Assembly: GCA_041595355.1 (NCBI GenBank)
Contig: JBFHKO010000101.1
Span: forward strand, 1 to 8,867
DNA length: 8,867 bases
Origin: JBFHKO01 sp041595355
GTDB lineage: Bacteria; Pseudomonadota; Gammaproteobacteria; Enterobacterales; Aeromonadaceae
Direction: 5' to 3'
Positions 1-6,277 of this stretch are shown here, piece by piece. The notes under the pieces are model-generated. The model worked only from the letters and a program-made list of their open reading frames with translations. It ran no database searches and was not told the origin of the DNA. Positions within the stretch are counted from its first letter, which is position 1. Each line of letters opens with the position of its first letter. The position numbers were made by a program, and so were the translations under genes.

Positions 1-1425
1 AGCGGCGTGACGGCCCAGACCCGGGATATCCTGCTGGAGTGTGCCTTCTTCAATCCGCTGGCCATTACCGGCCGTGCCCGTCGTTACGGCCTGCATACCG
101 ATTCGAGCCACCGGTTCGAACGCGGCGTTGATCCGCAGTTGCAGCACCAGGCGATGGAGCGGGCCACGGCGCTGCTGCTGGAGATCTGTGGCGGCAAGGC
201 CGGCCCGGTCATCGAGGTGGTCTCCGAAGGTCACCTGCCCCAGCAGGCGAGTGTTTCCTTGCGTCGCGAGCGGCTGACGCGGCTGGTGGGCATGGCCTTC
301 GAGGATGCCGAGGTGACCGATATCCTGACTCGACTGGGCCTCTCTGTGACCGAGACCGCCGACGGCTGGCTGACCCGGGCACCCAGCTGGCGTTTTGATA
401 TTGCCATCGAGGAGGATCTCATCGAGGAGATCGCCCGCATCTATGGCTATAACCGCATTCCCAACCGGGCACCGCTGGCGCATCTCAACATGACCCGGCA
501 ACCGGAGTCCCTGCTGCCGTTACAGCGGTTCCGCCACTTGCTGGTGGATCGCGGTTACCAGGAGGCGATCACCTACAGCTTTGTCGACCCGAAGCCGATG
601 GCACTGTTGTTTCCGGAAGCCGAGCCCATGCTGCTGCCCAACCCCATCTCCGTCGATATGTCGGCCATGCGGGTTTCCTTGTGGCCGGGTCTGTTGGCGG
701 CCGTGGTGCATAACCAGAACCGGCAGCAGGCGCGTGTACGGCTGTTCGAGAGCGGACTGCGTTTCGTGCGCGATGCCGCCGCCGAGAACGGCATTCGCCA
801 GGAGCCCATGCTGGCCGGGATCATCACCGGCAACCAGTCGGAGGAGCACTGGAGTGTGCCGAGTCGGCCAGCCGATTTCTTCGATCTGAAAGGCGATCTG
901 GAGGCGCTGCTGGAGCTGACCGGTCAGCCGGAGCAGTTCAGCTTCGAGCGGGTCAGTCATACGGCGCTGCATCCGGGCCAGTCTGCCGGCCTGTATCGCA
1001 ACGGTTGCCTCATCGGGCACATCGGGGTGCTGCACCCGAGCCTGGAGAAAAAACTCGGTCTCAAGAGTCGTGCGCTGGTATTCGAGCTGCAACTGGAGGC
1101 GCTGGTTGAGGCTGCCATCCCGGAGGCGGGCGACATTTCACGCTATCCGGCCAATCGCCGCGATCTGGCGCTGGTGGTCGATCAAGGCGTTGCCGCAGCC
1201 GATATTCTGCAAACTGCCAGAAAAATTGGCGGAAATCAGTTAGTTGGAATAAACTTGTTTGACGTATACCAGGGGCAGGGCGTACCCGACGGCAAGAAGA
1301 GCCTGGCCATCAGCCTCGTCTTGCAGGATACCCAACGCACTCTGGAGGACAAGGAGATTGCTGATACCGTTGCCAAGGTGGTAGACGCGCTCCGGACCGA
1401 GTTCAATGCATCCTTGAGGGATTGA
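1..1425 (+). CDS. pheT: Phenylalanine--tRNA ligase beta subunit (5' truncated by window edge)
   Basis: Beta chain of the cytoplasmic (alpha-beta)2 enzyme that charges tRNA-Phe. The reading frame is open from base 1, so the start lies outside the window. About 474 residues are present, roughly the last 60% of the ~795-residue E. coli protein. The segment begins in the end of the B3/B4 editing region (ECAFFNPLAITGRARRYG, then HRFERGVDP), passes through the B5 domain (APSWRFDIAIEEDLIEE...ARIYGYN) and the catalytic-like B6/B7 fold (YSFVDPK, MSAMRVSLWPGLL, NQNRQQARVRLFESGLRF, LHPGQSA). It ends in the FDX-type anticodon-binding domain (SRYPANRRDLALVV... SLAISLVLQDTQRTLEDKE) with an E. coli-like ASLRD terminus. 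A GTG at base 7 is not the start, because family-conserved sequence precedes it. The stop is 2 bases before ihfA, the usual pheST-ihfA arrangement. Bases 1217-1265 are unusually AT-rich with rare codons (see findings). Confidence 0.97.
   Translation, partial: SGVTAQTRDILLECAFFNPLAITGRARRYGLHTDSSHRFERGVDPQLQHQAMERATALLLEICGGKAGPVIEVVSEGHLPQQASVSLRRERLTRLVGMAFEDAEVTDILTRLGLSVTETADGWLTRAPSWRFDIAIEEDLIEEIARIYGYNRIPNRAPLAHLNMTRQPESLLPLQRFRHLLVDRGYQEAITYSFVDPKPMALLFPEAEPMLLPNPISVDMSAMRVSLWPGLLAAVVHNQNRQQARVRLFESGLRFVRDAAAENGIRQEPMLAGIITGNQSEEHWSVPSRPADFFDLKGDLEALLELTGQPEQFSFERVSHTALHPGQSAGLYRNGCLIGHIGVLHPSLEKKLGLKSRALVFELQLEALVEAAIPEAGDISRYPANRRDLALVVDQGVAAADILQTARKIGGNQLVGINLFDVYQGQGVPDGKKSLAISLVLQDTQRTLEDKEIADTVAKVVDALRTEFNASLRD
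1219..1254 (+). promoter_or_regulatory. Candidate internal ihfA promoter with IHF-like site inside pheT
   Basis: Within pheT coding sequence, TTGGCG at 1226-1231 is followed after 16 bases by AATAAA at 1248-1253, a weak sigma-70-like pair. Overlapping it, AATCAG-TTAG-TTG at 1234-1246 matches the IHF consensus WATCAANNNNTTR with one mismatch, and an A tract (1221-1225) lies upstream, as at many IHF sites. In E. coli, ihfA is known to be transcribed partly from a promoter inside pheT and to be autoregulated by IHF. Applying that here is inference from position and base composition. Confidence 0.35.
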
Positions 1426-1427
1426 TC

Positions 1428-1742
1428 ATGGCGCTGACCAAAGCCGATATTGCAGAGCATCTCTTCACCTGCCTGGGGATGAGTAAACGTGACGCCAAAG
1501 AGATGGTGGAAGCGTTTTTTGAGGAGATCCGCCAAGCCCTGGAGGCTGGCGAGCAGGTCAAGATATCCGGTTTTGGCAATTTCGAACTGCGCAGCAAGAG
1601 TGAGCGGCCAGGCCGCAACCCGAAGACGGGCGAGGATATCCCCATCCTGGCCCGTCAGGTGGTCACCTTTCGGCCCGGACAAAAACTCAAGGCACGGGTG
1701 GAGCACGCCCAGCCTTGCAGGCCCGAGCAGAACGATAAATAA
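1428..1742 (+). CDS. ihfA: Integration host factor alpha subunit
   Basis: IHF alpha, 104 residues (E. coli 99). It pairs with IHF beta to form the nucleoid-associated heterodimer that bends DNA sharply at WATCAANNNNTTR sites and assists transcription, replication initiation and recombination. The whole HU/IHF fold is visible: helical N-terminus (MALTKADIAEHLF, SKRDAKEMVEAFFEEI), the GEQVKISGFGNF sheet, the DNA-gripping arm RPGRNPKTGEDIPI carrying the intercalating proline, and VVTFRPGQKLKARVE. The C-terminal tail (HAQPCRPEQNDK) is a few residues longer than in E. coli and contains a cysteine. The ATG at 1428 is chosen because it gives the universal MALTKA start and has GAGGG at 1416-1420, seven bases upstream. 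An upstream TTG at 1422 would add two non-conserved residues. It follows pheT directly and probably shares its transcript, perhaps with an internal promoter as well. Confidence 0.97.
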   Translation: MALTKADIAEHLFTCLGMSKRDAKEMVEAFFEEIRQALEAGEQVKISGFGNFELRSKSERPGRNPKTGEDIPILARQVVTFRPGQKLKARVEHAQPCRPEQNDK

Positions 1743-1743
1743 T
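1715..1743 (+). promoter_or_regulatory. Weak candidate cobB promoter overlapping the ihfA 3' end
   Basis: TTGCAG at 1715-1720 and AATAAT at 1738-1743 are separated by 17 bases. The -10 matches 5 of 6 consensus positions but the -35 only 3 of 6. A transcript from here would start near 1750, upstream of the terminator hairpin, so it would have to read through it to reach cobB. This is inference from sequence match only. Confidence 0.25.
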
Positions 1744-1763
1744 CAGGACAGCATTATCCCAGT

Positions 1764-1788
1764 AGCCAGGCGTTTGCCTGGCTTTTTT
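1764..1788 (+). terminator. Intrinsic terminator after ihfA
   Basis: A perfect 8-bp stem AGCCAGGC / GCCTGGCT encloses a GTTT tetraloop (1772-1775), and T1783-T1788 follow. It is GC-rich with a clean U tract, so it should end the pheST-ihfA transcript efficiently. It leaves only 31 bases before the cobB start. Confidence 0.93.
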
Positions 1789-1819
1789 CATTCAGCGACC
1801 GCCAGGGAGACGTCAGAGC

Positions 1820-2560
1820 ATGAGTATGAACACCGCCAATCTTTCCGCATATCCCGCCCTGGTGATCCTGACCGGGGCCGGCATCTCCGCCGAATCGGGG
1901 ATTGCGACTTTTCGTGCCGAGGATGGGCTCTGGGAACAACATAGAGTGGACGATGTGGCCACCCCGGAGGGCTTTGCCAGAGATCCTGGCCTGGTGCAGG
2001 GGTTCTACAACGCCAGGCGTGCCCAGTTGCTGAGTCCGGCGGTGCAGCCCAATGCGGCCCACATTGCCATCGCCCGTCTGCAACGCGACTATCCCGGTGC
2101 CGTGACCCTGATCACCCAGAACATCGATGATCTGCATGAACGCGCCGGCAGCCCGGCGGTGGCCCACATGCATGGCGAGTTGCTGAAGGTGCGCTGCGTG
2201 CGCAGCGGCCGCGTACTGACCTGGCGTGGGCCCGTGACCGAGGCCGACCATTGCCCCTGTTGCCGGCCGCCTCAGGGGCTGCGCCCCCATGTGGTCTGGT
2301 TTGGCGAAATGCCTCTGGGTCTTGATGCGATCCAAACCGCTCTGATGCAGGCCGGGCTCTTTGTTGCCATCGGCACCTCCGGTCAGGTTTATCCGGCGGC
2401 GGGTTTCGTGGCCGCCGCGCGTGATTACGGTGCCCGAACCCTGGAGTTGAATCTGGAGCCCAGCCGGGTAGGGAGCCAGTTTGATCGGGCCATCTACGGG
2501 CTGGCCAGCCAAAAAGTGCCCGAGTGGGTCGCTGAGGTGCTGGCGAATGGTTGCAACTAG
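1820..2560 (+). CDS. cobB: NAD-dependent protein deacylase, CobB-type sirtuin
   Basis: Cytoplasmic NAD+-dependent enzyme that removes acetyl and succinyl groups from lysines, for example reactivating acetylated acetyl-CoA synthetase in relatives. The 246 residues cover a complete sirtuin core: NAD-binding GAGISAESGI (19-28), TFRAEDGLWE, TQNIDDLHERAG (99-110), catalytic His118 in HMHGEL, WFGEMP, GTSGQVYPAAG and ELNLEPS. Tyr63 and Arg66 in FYNARR form the Y-x-x-R pair that marks class III (desuccinylase/deacetylase) sirtuins such as E. coli CobB and SIRT5. The zinc site looks reduced: Cys126 lacks the second cysteine of a CxxC, and Cys145, 147 and 148 are clustered, as I recall for E. coli CobB. 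The ATG at 1820 has AGGGAGA at 1804-1810. A second ATG two codons on (1826) is less well spaced. The gene follows the ihfA terminator closely and is separated from the next gene by a promoter region. Confidence 0.95.
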   Translation: MSMNTANLSAYPALVILTGAGISAESGIATFRAEDGLWEQHRVDDVATPEGFARDPGLVQGFYNARRAQLLSPAVQPNAAHIAIARLQRDYPGAVTLITQNIDDLHERAGSPAVAHMHGELLKVRCVRSGRVLTWRGPVTEADHCPCCRPPQGLRPHVVWFGEMPLGLDAIQTALMQAGLFVAIGTSGQVYPAAGFVAAARDYGARTLELNLEPSRVGSQFDRAIYGLASQKVPEWVAEVLANGCN

Positions 2561-2612
2561 CACCAGGTGAGGCTCTCCGTGCGGCGAAGAAGGGTGTGTT
2601 GCGGACAAAGCC

Positions 2613-2621
2613 TGTTATAAT
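2613..2621 (+). promoter_or_regulatory. Extended -10 promoter for the membrane protein-bax unit
   Basis: TGTTATAAT is a perfect extended -10 element (TG, one base, consensus TATAAT at 2616-2621). No good -35 hexamer lies 16-18 bases upstream, as is common for extended -10 promoters. The start of transcription would fall around 2626-2631, about 20-25 bases before the ATG at 2651. Confidence 0.7.
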
Positions 2622-2624
2622 CCG

Positions 2625-2645
2625 CGCTTTGGCATTTTCAAAGCG
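2625..2645 (+). repeat. 21-bp inverted repeat at the predicted transcription start
   Basis: CGCTTTG (2625-2631) and CAAAGCG (2639-2645) are perfect 7-base inverted arms around GCATTTT. It begins 4 bases after the -10 box and ends 5 bases before the start codon. It could be a repressor operator, or a hairpin at the 5' end of the mRNA. It has no following T tract and is not a terminator of cobB on its own. Confidence 0.6.
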
Positions 2646-2650
2646 TACCC

Positions 2651-3418
2651 ATGGAAACTGAGAATCGCAGCATAATGAATCTGGGCGGGGATCTGGAGCA
2701 CTCCTTGCGCCAGGGTTACCGGCTGGACATGAAAGCCCTGTTCAAGGAAGCCTGGACACTGACCCTGCGGGGTGGCTTTGGGTTGTTCTTCGCCATTTTG
2801 GCGGTGGGCAGCATCTGGTTGCTGGGCAATCAACTGCTCTTGTCCCTGTGGAGTGATGCTGCCGGCATGCAGATCTTGCTGCTGCAGGGGCTGCTGCTTG
2901 CGGCCCTGCTCTCGCCGCTCACCGCGGCCCTGGACATGCTGGGGGTGCAACGCAGTGTCGGCATTCGCGTACGGGCCGTCATGATCTTCGATTACCTGCG
3001 CCACTTCGTGCCCCTGGCCACCGCCAGCCTGCTGATCAACCTCATGAGTGGCGTACTGGGTCCCTTGCTGAGTAAAACCCCGGCGCCGGACATCTTCATC
3101 ATGCTGCCGTCGATCTTGATCGGCATTGCCATGTTGTTTACTGTACCCCTGATCCTCGAGCGTGGCTTGACGCCGGTGCAGGCGATATGGACCTCGATGC
3201 GGCTGTTTGCCAAGGCTTGGCCGCAGTTGCTGCTCATCCACGCTCTGTTGATGGCGTTGATGATGCTGGCCATGTTGCCTCTGGGCTTGGGACTGATCCT
3301 GATGGCGCCCTACTATTTCATCCTCAAGGGCATCATCTACCGTGAGGTCTGTGGGGTGCGGGTGCAAGTGGACGATGCAGGCCAGCGGCCTGCCGATAAC
3401 GGGAGTTTTGTGGCATGA
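2651..3418 (+). CDS. Multi-pass inner-membrane protein, function not recognised
   Basis: I do not recognise a characterised family. The protein has 255 residues with about six hydrophobic segments, near 41-60, 74-95, 118-140, 148-168, 191-211 and 212-230. Before the first is a ~35-residue amphipathic, charged N-terminus, and after the last a short hydrophilic tail. The stretch around 166-195 (PLILERGLTPVQAIWTSMRL...KAWPQLL) resembles the loop-plus-helix pattern of YciC/BPSS1780-like membrane proteins of unknown function; this is a loose resemblance only. The ATG at 2651 follows a TGnTATAAT promoter and a palindromic leader but has no visible Shine-Dalgarno sequence. An in-frame ATG at 2675 has none either. 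The stop overlaps the start of the downstream bax-like gene as ATGA (3415-3418), so the two are probably translated together and may act together at the cell envelope. Confidence 0.8.
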   Translation: METENRSIMNLGGDLEHSLRQGYRLDMKALFKEAWTLTLRGGFGLFFAILAVGSIWLLGNQLLLSLWSDAAGMQILLLQGLLLAALLSPLTAALDMLGVQRSVGIRVRAVMIFDYLRHFVPLATASLLINLMSGVLGPLLSKTPAPDIFIMLPSILIGIAMLFTVPLILERGLTPVQAIWTSMRLFAKAWPQLLLIHALLMALMMLAMLPLGLGLILMAPYYFILKGIIYREVCGVRVQVDDAGQRPADNGSFVA

Positions 3419-4209
3419 AGATGGCAAAAAGAACCTGGACGCTATTGGCGCTCTCGGTGGCCTTGCCCTTGACGGTAAGCCATGCGAGCTCCGACGGGTT
3501 GCGCTGGAAGGTGGAAGAGGTGCAGATACAGACGGCCCCCGTCAGCGCCCCCAATTTCAAATCCATCAAGAATACCCAGGCGCGCAAGCAAGCCTTCGTG
3601 GATTTCCTGCGCCCATCCTATGAACAGGTTGCCCGTGGCATCCTCAGCCAGCGCAAGCAGTTGCAACAATTGAAGCAGCAACTGGAGGCCGGCATTCTGC
3701 TCTCCGATGAGCAGCAGAGCTGGTTGGCGCACCTGGCGGAGCAGTATCGTCTGACGAACATCAGTGCCGATCAACAGGGCATAGAGCGCCTGCTGGTACG
3801 GGTCGACATCTTGCCGCCGGAGCTGGTGCTGAGCCAGGCCGCCACCGAGTCGGGTTGGGGAACCTCCCGCAGTGCCCGTGAAGCGAACAATTTCTTTGGT
3901 CACTTCTGTTACAACCAGGCCTGTGGCAACAGCCCCTACCGTAGCGGCGGCAGTCGGATGATGGTATTTGCCTCGCCGACCCAGGCGGTACAGGCCTACA
4001 TGCGTAACCTGAACACCCATCCGGCTTACAACAAGGTGCGTCAGCTGCGCGCCGACATGCGGGCCGAGGTGAAGCCTCTGGATGCCGTGGTGCTGGCCAA
4101 GGGACTGACGCGCTATTCCACGCTGGGCAATGGTTATGTGAACAAGATACAGGGCATGATCAGGACCAATAAGAACTATTGGCAGCGGCCCAATCAGTCC
4201 AACCCGTGA
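3415..4209 (+). CDS. bax: Bax-like secreted glucosaminidase (GH73-type)
   Basis: Predicted peptidoglycan N-acetylglucosaminidase acting in the periplasm or envelope. The 264 residues (E. coli Bax is ~274) begin with a signal peptide: positive MKMAKR, a hydrophobic run at 8-21, and a likely cut after SHA (about residue 24). The central part is helical and glutamine-rich (about 70-110, QLQQLKQQLEAG). The glucosaminidase domain runs from ~130 to 255. LPPELVLSQAATESGWGTSR carries the presumed catalytic Glu145, followed by NNFFGHFCYNQACG with two cysteines (165, 170) that could form a disulfide, then RMMVFASPTQAVQAYMRNLNTHPAY and the conserved YSTLGNGYVNKI. Start: the ATG at 3415 overlaps the preceding stop, with GGGAG at 3401-3405. 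The fold and catalytic residue follow from the family; the biological role of Bax is poorly defined. The gene ends just before a bidirectional terminator. Confidence 0.87.
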   Translation: MKMAKRTWTLLALSVALPLTVSHASSDGLRWKVEEVQIQTAPVSAPNFKSIKNTQARKQAFVDFLRPSYEQVARGILSQRKQLQQLKQQLEAGILLSDEQQSWLAHLAEQYRLTNISADQQGIERLLVRVDILPPELVLSQAATESGWGTSRSAREANNFFGHFCYNQACGNSPYRSGGSRMMVFASPTQAVQAYMRNLNTHPAYNKVRQLRADMRAEVKPLDAVVLAKGLTRYSTLGNGYVNKIQGMIRTNKNYWQRPNQSNP

Positions 4210-4243
4210 GACAGCGCCGGCCATGCCGGAGCGGATTGGCAAG

Positions 4244-4281
4244 AAAAAAAGAAGGCCCATCGCAAGATGGGCCTTCTTTTT
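4244..4281. terminator. Bidirectional terminator between bax and ttcA
   Basis: A perfect 11-bp stem GAAGGCCCATC / GATGGGCCTTC (4251-4261, 4266-4276) has a GCAA loop. It is flanked by A4244-A4250 on one side and T4277-T4281 on the other, so each strand reads as a hairpin followed by a U tract. It serves the plus-strand bax transcript and the converging minus-strand ttcA transcript. A small extra hairpin, CCGGC-CAT-GCCGG, lies just before it near 4217-4229. Confidence 0.95.
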
Positions 4282-4316
4282 CATTCAGGGAGGCCTGACG
4301 TCGTCTTGAGGAGGGC

Positions 4317-5225
4317 TCAGAGCAGCTCGATCATCTCCAGCGTTTCGTCTGTCTCCAGATCCACCGGCGGCACCGCGGGCAGGGCGGGTTTGTCAAAGGC
4401 CAGATCGCCGCCGTTTATGATGCCGCTATGGCGATCGATGCTCTTGAAACCGAACAGCTGGTGGTCCAGCAGATGACTTGGCACCACATTCTGGATGGCA
4501 TTGAACATCGACTCTATGCGGCCCGGGAAGCGCTTGTCCCACTCCTGGAGCATCTGCTTCATGGCCTGGCGTTGCAGGTTATCCTGGGAGCCGCACAGGT
4601 TGCAGGGAATGATGGGAAAGGCCTTCCAGTCGGCGTAGCGCACCAGATCCTTCTCCTTGCAGTAGGCCAGGGGGCGGATGACCAGGTGCTTGCCATCATC
4701 GCTGACCAGTTTCGGCGGCATGGATTTGAGCTTGCCACCGTAGAACATGTTCAGCAGCAGGGTTTCCAGCATGTCATCCCGGTGGTGACCGAGGGCGATC
4801 TTGGTGGCACCCAGTTCGCTGGCGGTGCGGTAGAGGATGCCCCGGCGCAGGCGTGAGCACAGGGAGCAGGTGGTCTTGCCCTCGGGGATCTTCTCCTTGA
4901 CGATGGAGTAGGTATCTTCTTCGACGATTTTGTACTCGATTCCCAGGGACTCAAGATAATTGGGCAGCACCTCGGCGGGGAAACCGGGCTGCTTCTGATC
5001 CAGATTGACGGCAATGAGCTCGAAGTGGATGGGGGCGCTGGCCTGCAGGTTGCGCAATATGTCCAGCATGGCGAAGCTGTCCTTGCCACCGGACAGACAG
5101 ACCATGATCCTGTCGCCATCCTCGATCATGTTGTAGTCGGCAATGGCCTGTCCCACATTCCTGCGCAGGCGTTTTTGCAGTTTGTTGCAGTTGTAGATCT
5201 GTTTAGCGTTCAGCGCGTCGGACAT
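4317..5225 (-). CDS. ttcA: tRNA 2-thiocytidine(32) synthetase TtcA
   Basis: Cytoplasmic enzyme that thiolates cytidine 32 of certain tRNAs, using ATP and a 4Fe-4S cluster. It has 302 residues. The PP-loop SGGKDS at 45-50 adenylates the target base. CSLC (Cys120, Cys123) and the IPCNLC cysteines (208/211 region) supply the cluster ligands. GHHRDDMLETLLLNMFYGG and NGGDLAFD are further family signatures. The frame is open upstream to 5294, but the ATG at 5225 is chosen: it gives MSDALNAKQIYNCNKLQKRLRRN, the same length as E. coli TtcA, and GGTGA lies seven bases ahead. The residues upstream of it are not family-like and overlap a promoter and hairpins. The gene lies 75 bases after uspE with its own TATAAT promoter, and the leader folds with the SD (see findings). 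It ends at the shared bidirectional terminator. Confidence 0.97.
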   Translation of the reverse strand: MSDALNAKQIYNCNKLQKRLRRNVGQAIADYNMIEDGDRIMVCLSGGKDSFAMLDILRNLQASAPIHFELIAVNLDQKQPGFPAEVLPNYLESLGIEYKIVEEDTYSIVKEKIPEGKTTCSLCSRLRRGILYRTASELGATKIALGHHRDDMLETLLLNMFYGGKLKSMPPKLVSDDGKHLVIRPLAYCKEKDLVRYADWKAFPIIPCNLCGSQDNLQRQAMKQMLQEWDKRFPGRIESMFNAIQNVVPSHLLDHQLFGFKSIDRHSGIINGGDLAFDKPALPAVPPVDLETDETLEMIELL

Positions 5226-5231
5226 GGCACT

Positions 5232-5279
5232 CTCACCCGGGATTAAATGGCGGCTTATTATAGCCGCCTGTCGGGTGAG
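5232..5279 (-). repeat. Nested inverted repeats enclosing the ttcA promoter and SD
   Basis: Outer arms CTCACCCG (5232-5239 on plus) and CGGGTGAG (5272-5279) are perfect 8-base complements. Inner arms GGCGGCT (5249-5255) and AGCCGCC (5262-5268) are perfect 7-base complements around TATTAT. On the minus-strand RNA the proximal outer arm contains the ttcA ribosome binding site (GGTGA). The whole structure exists only in RNA that comes from upstream of the ttcA promoter. Confidence 0.85.
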
Positions 5280-5284
5280 GGCAA
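5257..5284 (-). promoter_or_regulatory. ttcA promoter
   Basis: On the minus strand TTGCCC (5279-5284) and a consensus TATAAT (5257-5262) are separated by 16 bases. Transcription should start at about 5248-5251, giving a leader of roughly 23-26 bases. The -10 box forms part of the inner palindrome GGCGGCT...AGCCGCC. Confidence 0.7.
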
Positions 5285-5302
5285 GCCGGCGCACTGCCGG
5301 CT
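5284..5302 (-). repeat. Hairpin at the end of uspE
   Basis: AGCCGGC and GCCGGCT (7-bp stem, AGTGC loop on the minus strand) begin within the uspE stop codon. No T tract follows (TGCCCTCACC), so it is not a standard intrinsic terminator. It may protect the 3' end or slow polymerase; read-through into ttcA is expected. Confidence 0.6.
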
Positions 5303-6224
5303 AGGGCTTGAGCTCGAAGGTATCGGGTTTGACGACCAGCAGATCGCAATGCAGGCTGTCTATCACCTGTTCGGCGGTATTGCCGATCAGCGCCGCCGAC
5401 CAGCCGGTGCGTCCGACGCTGCCCACCACCATCAGCTCGGCATCCAACTGGCCAGCCAGCTCAGGCAGGGTATCTTCCGGCAGCCCTTCGGTGATGTGAG
5501 TCTGCGCGGTGGGTACATCGTATTCGCGAGCCATCTCTGCCATCAGCTGCACATGATGTTGACGGATGGCGTCCAGATACATCTCGGGGGTGAAACCGGG
5601 CACCTCCAAGGCGATGTTGACGGTGGGAGCCGGGAAGGCATTGACCAGGTGCAGGTGGGCCTTCAGCAGCCGAGCGAGCTGCTGGGCGGCGCGCACTATG
5701 GTGTGATTGAGCTGCATCTGGGCCGGTTCGTCATTGAAGTTGAGGGCCGCCATCACCACGCCGCCTTCCGGCCAGGCATGCTCCTTGACCAGCAGCACCG
5801 GGCAGCTGCACTTGCGGATCAGGTGCCAGTCCGTGGGGGTGAAGATGAAGGTTTGCAGCAGGGAGTGCTCATGGGCGCTCTTGAGCACCAGATCGTGGTG
5901 GGCTTCCCGGACCTCCTGCAGAACCTGCTCGAAGGGGCGGCTGTTCCATACCACCCGGATCTCGATATCCAGTCCTTCCTCGAGATAGGGCTGGATCAGC
6001 GTCTGCAGCTGTTCACGGCGGTGGGAGAGGACGCCATCGCGCATCTCATCCCGCTCTTCGCTGGAGAGAATGGAGGTGATCTCGTAGGAAAAATCGTAGA
6101 TGCACAGGAAGACCTTGAGGCGGGTCAGGTTTTCCAGCCTGGCCAGCTCCACCGCACGCAGCAGTGCCGGCTGTACTTCGGCATCGAGTTCGATGATCAC
6201 CAGTATGTTGCGATATTCAAGCAT
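5301..6224 (-). CDS. uspE: Universal stress protein E (tandem Usp domains)
   Basis: Cytoplasmic stress protein of 307 residues (E. coli UspE ~316) made of two Usp domains, about 1-147 and 155-300. The first begins EYRNILVIIELD and ends SCPVLLVKE. The second begins GGVVMAALNF and ends DLLVVKPDTF. The second domain carries GRTGWSAALIGNTAE (271-285), the glycine-rich segment corresponding to the nucleotide-binding loop, conserved in E. coli UspE; the first lacks it (TFIFTPTDWHLIRKC). In E. coli, UspE is linked to adhesion, motility and stress tolerance, but no reaction is known. The ATG at 6224 is preceded by GGGGG seven bases upstream. It lies 134 bases after fnr, the same fnr-uspE order as in E. 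coli. No clear promoter is visible in that gap; a weak palindrome is noted separately. Confidence 0.96.
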   Translation of the reverse strand: MLEYRNILVIIELDAEVQPALLRAVELARLENLTRLKVFLCIYDFSYEITSILSSEERDEMRDGVLSHRREQLQTLIQPYLEEGLDIEIRVVWNSRPFEQVLQEVREAHHDLVLKSAHEHSLLQTFIFTPTDWHLIRKCSCPVLLVKEHAWPEGGVVMAALNFNDEPAQMQLNHTIVRAAQQLARLLKAHLHLVNAFPAPTVNIALEVPGFTPEMYLDAIRQHHVQLMAEMAREYDVPTAQTHITEGLPEDTLPELAGQLDAELMVVGSVGRTGWSAALIGNTAEQVIDSLHCDLLVVKPDTFELKP

Positions 6225-6277
6225 GCTAACCCCCAGATGTTGGTCAAAGGGAACAGCGGCGACAGCGATTCCTTTGA

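Noticed and set aside
1207..1220. LexA-like CTG...CAG pair in pheT near the candidate ihfA promoter
   Set aside because: Spacing is 8 instead of the 10 needed for a LexA box, and the inner T/A positions do not match.
1422..1427. TTG start for IhfA two codons upstream
   Set aside because: The family begins MALTKA, and the ATG at 1428 has well-spaced GAGGG.
1754..2608. 284-codon open frame antisense to cobB
   Set aside because: Shadow of a clear sirtuin gene; it would also run through the ihfA terminator and shows no recognisable motif.
2615..3427. 270-codon open frame antisense to the membrane protein gene
   Set aside because: Glutamine/histidine-rich low-complexity translation typical of the reverse strand of a Leu-rich membrane gene.
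3442..4284. 280-codon open frame antisense to bax
   Set aside because: Covers a convincing secreted glucosaminidase and crosses the bidirectional terminator.
5226..5294. Extended N-terminus for TtcA (start at 5294)
   Set aside because: The extra 23 residues are not TtcA-like and overlap a promoter and inverted repeats; the ATG at 5225 has an SD and gives the family length.
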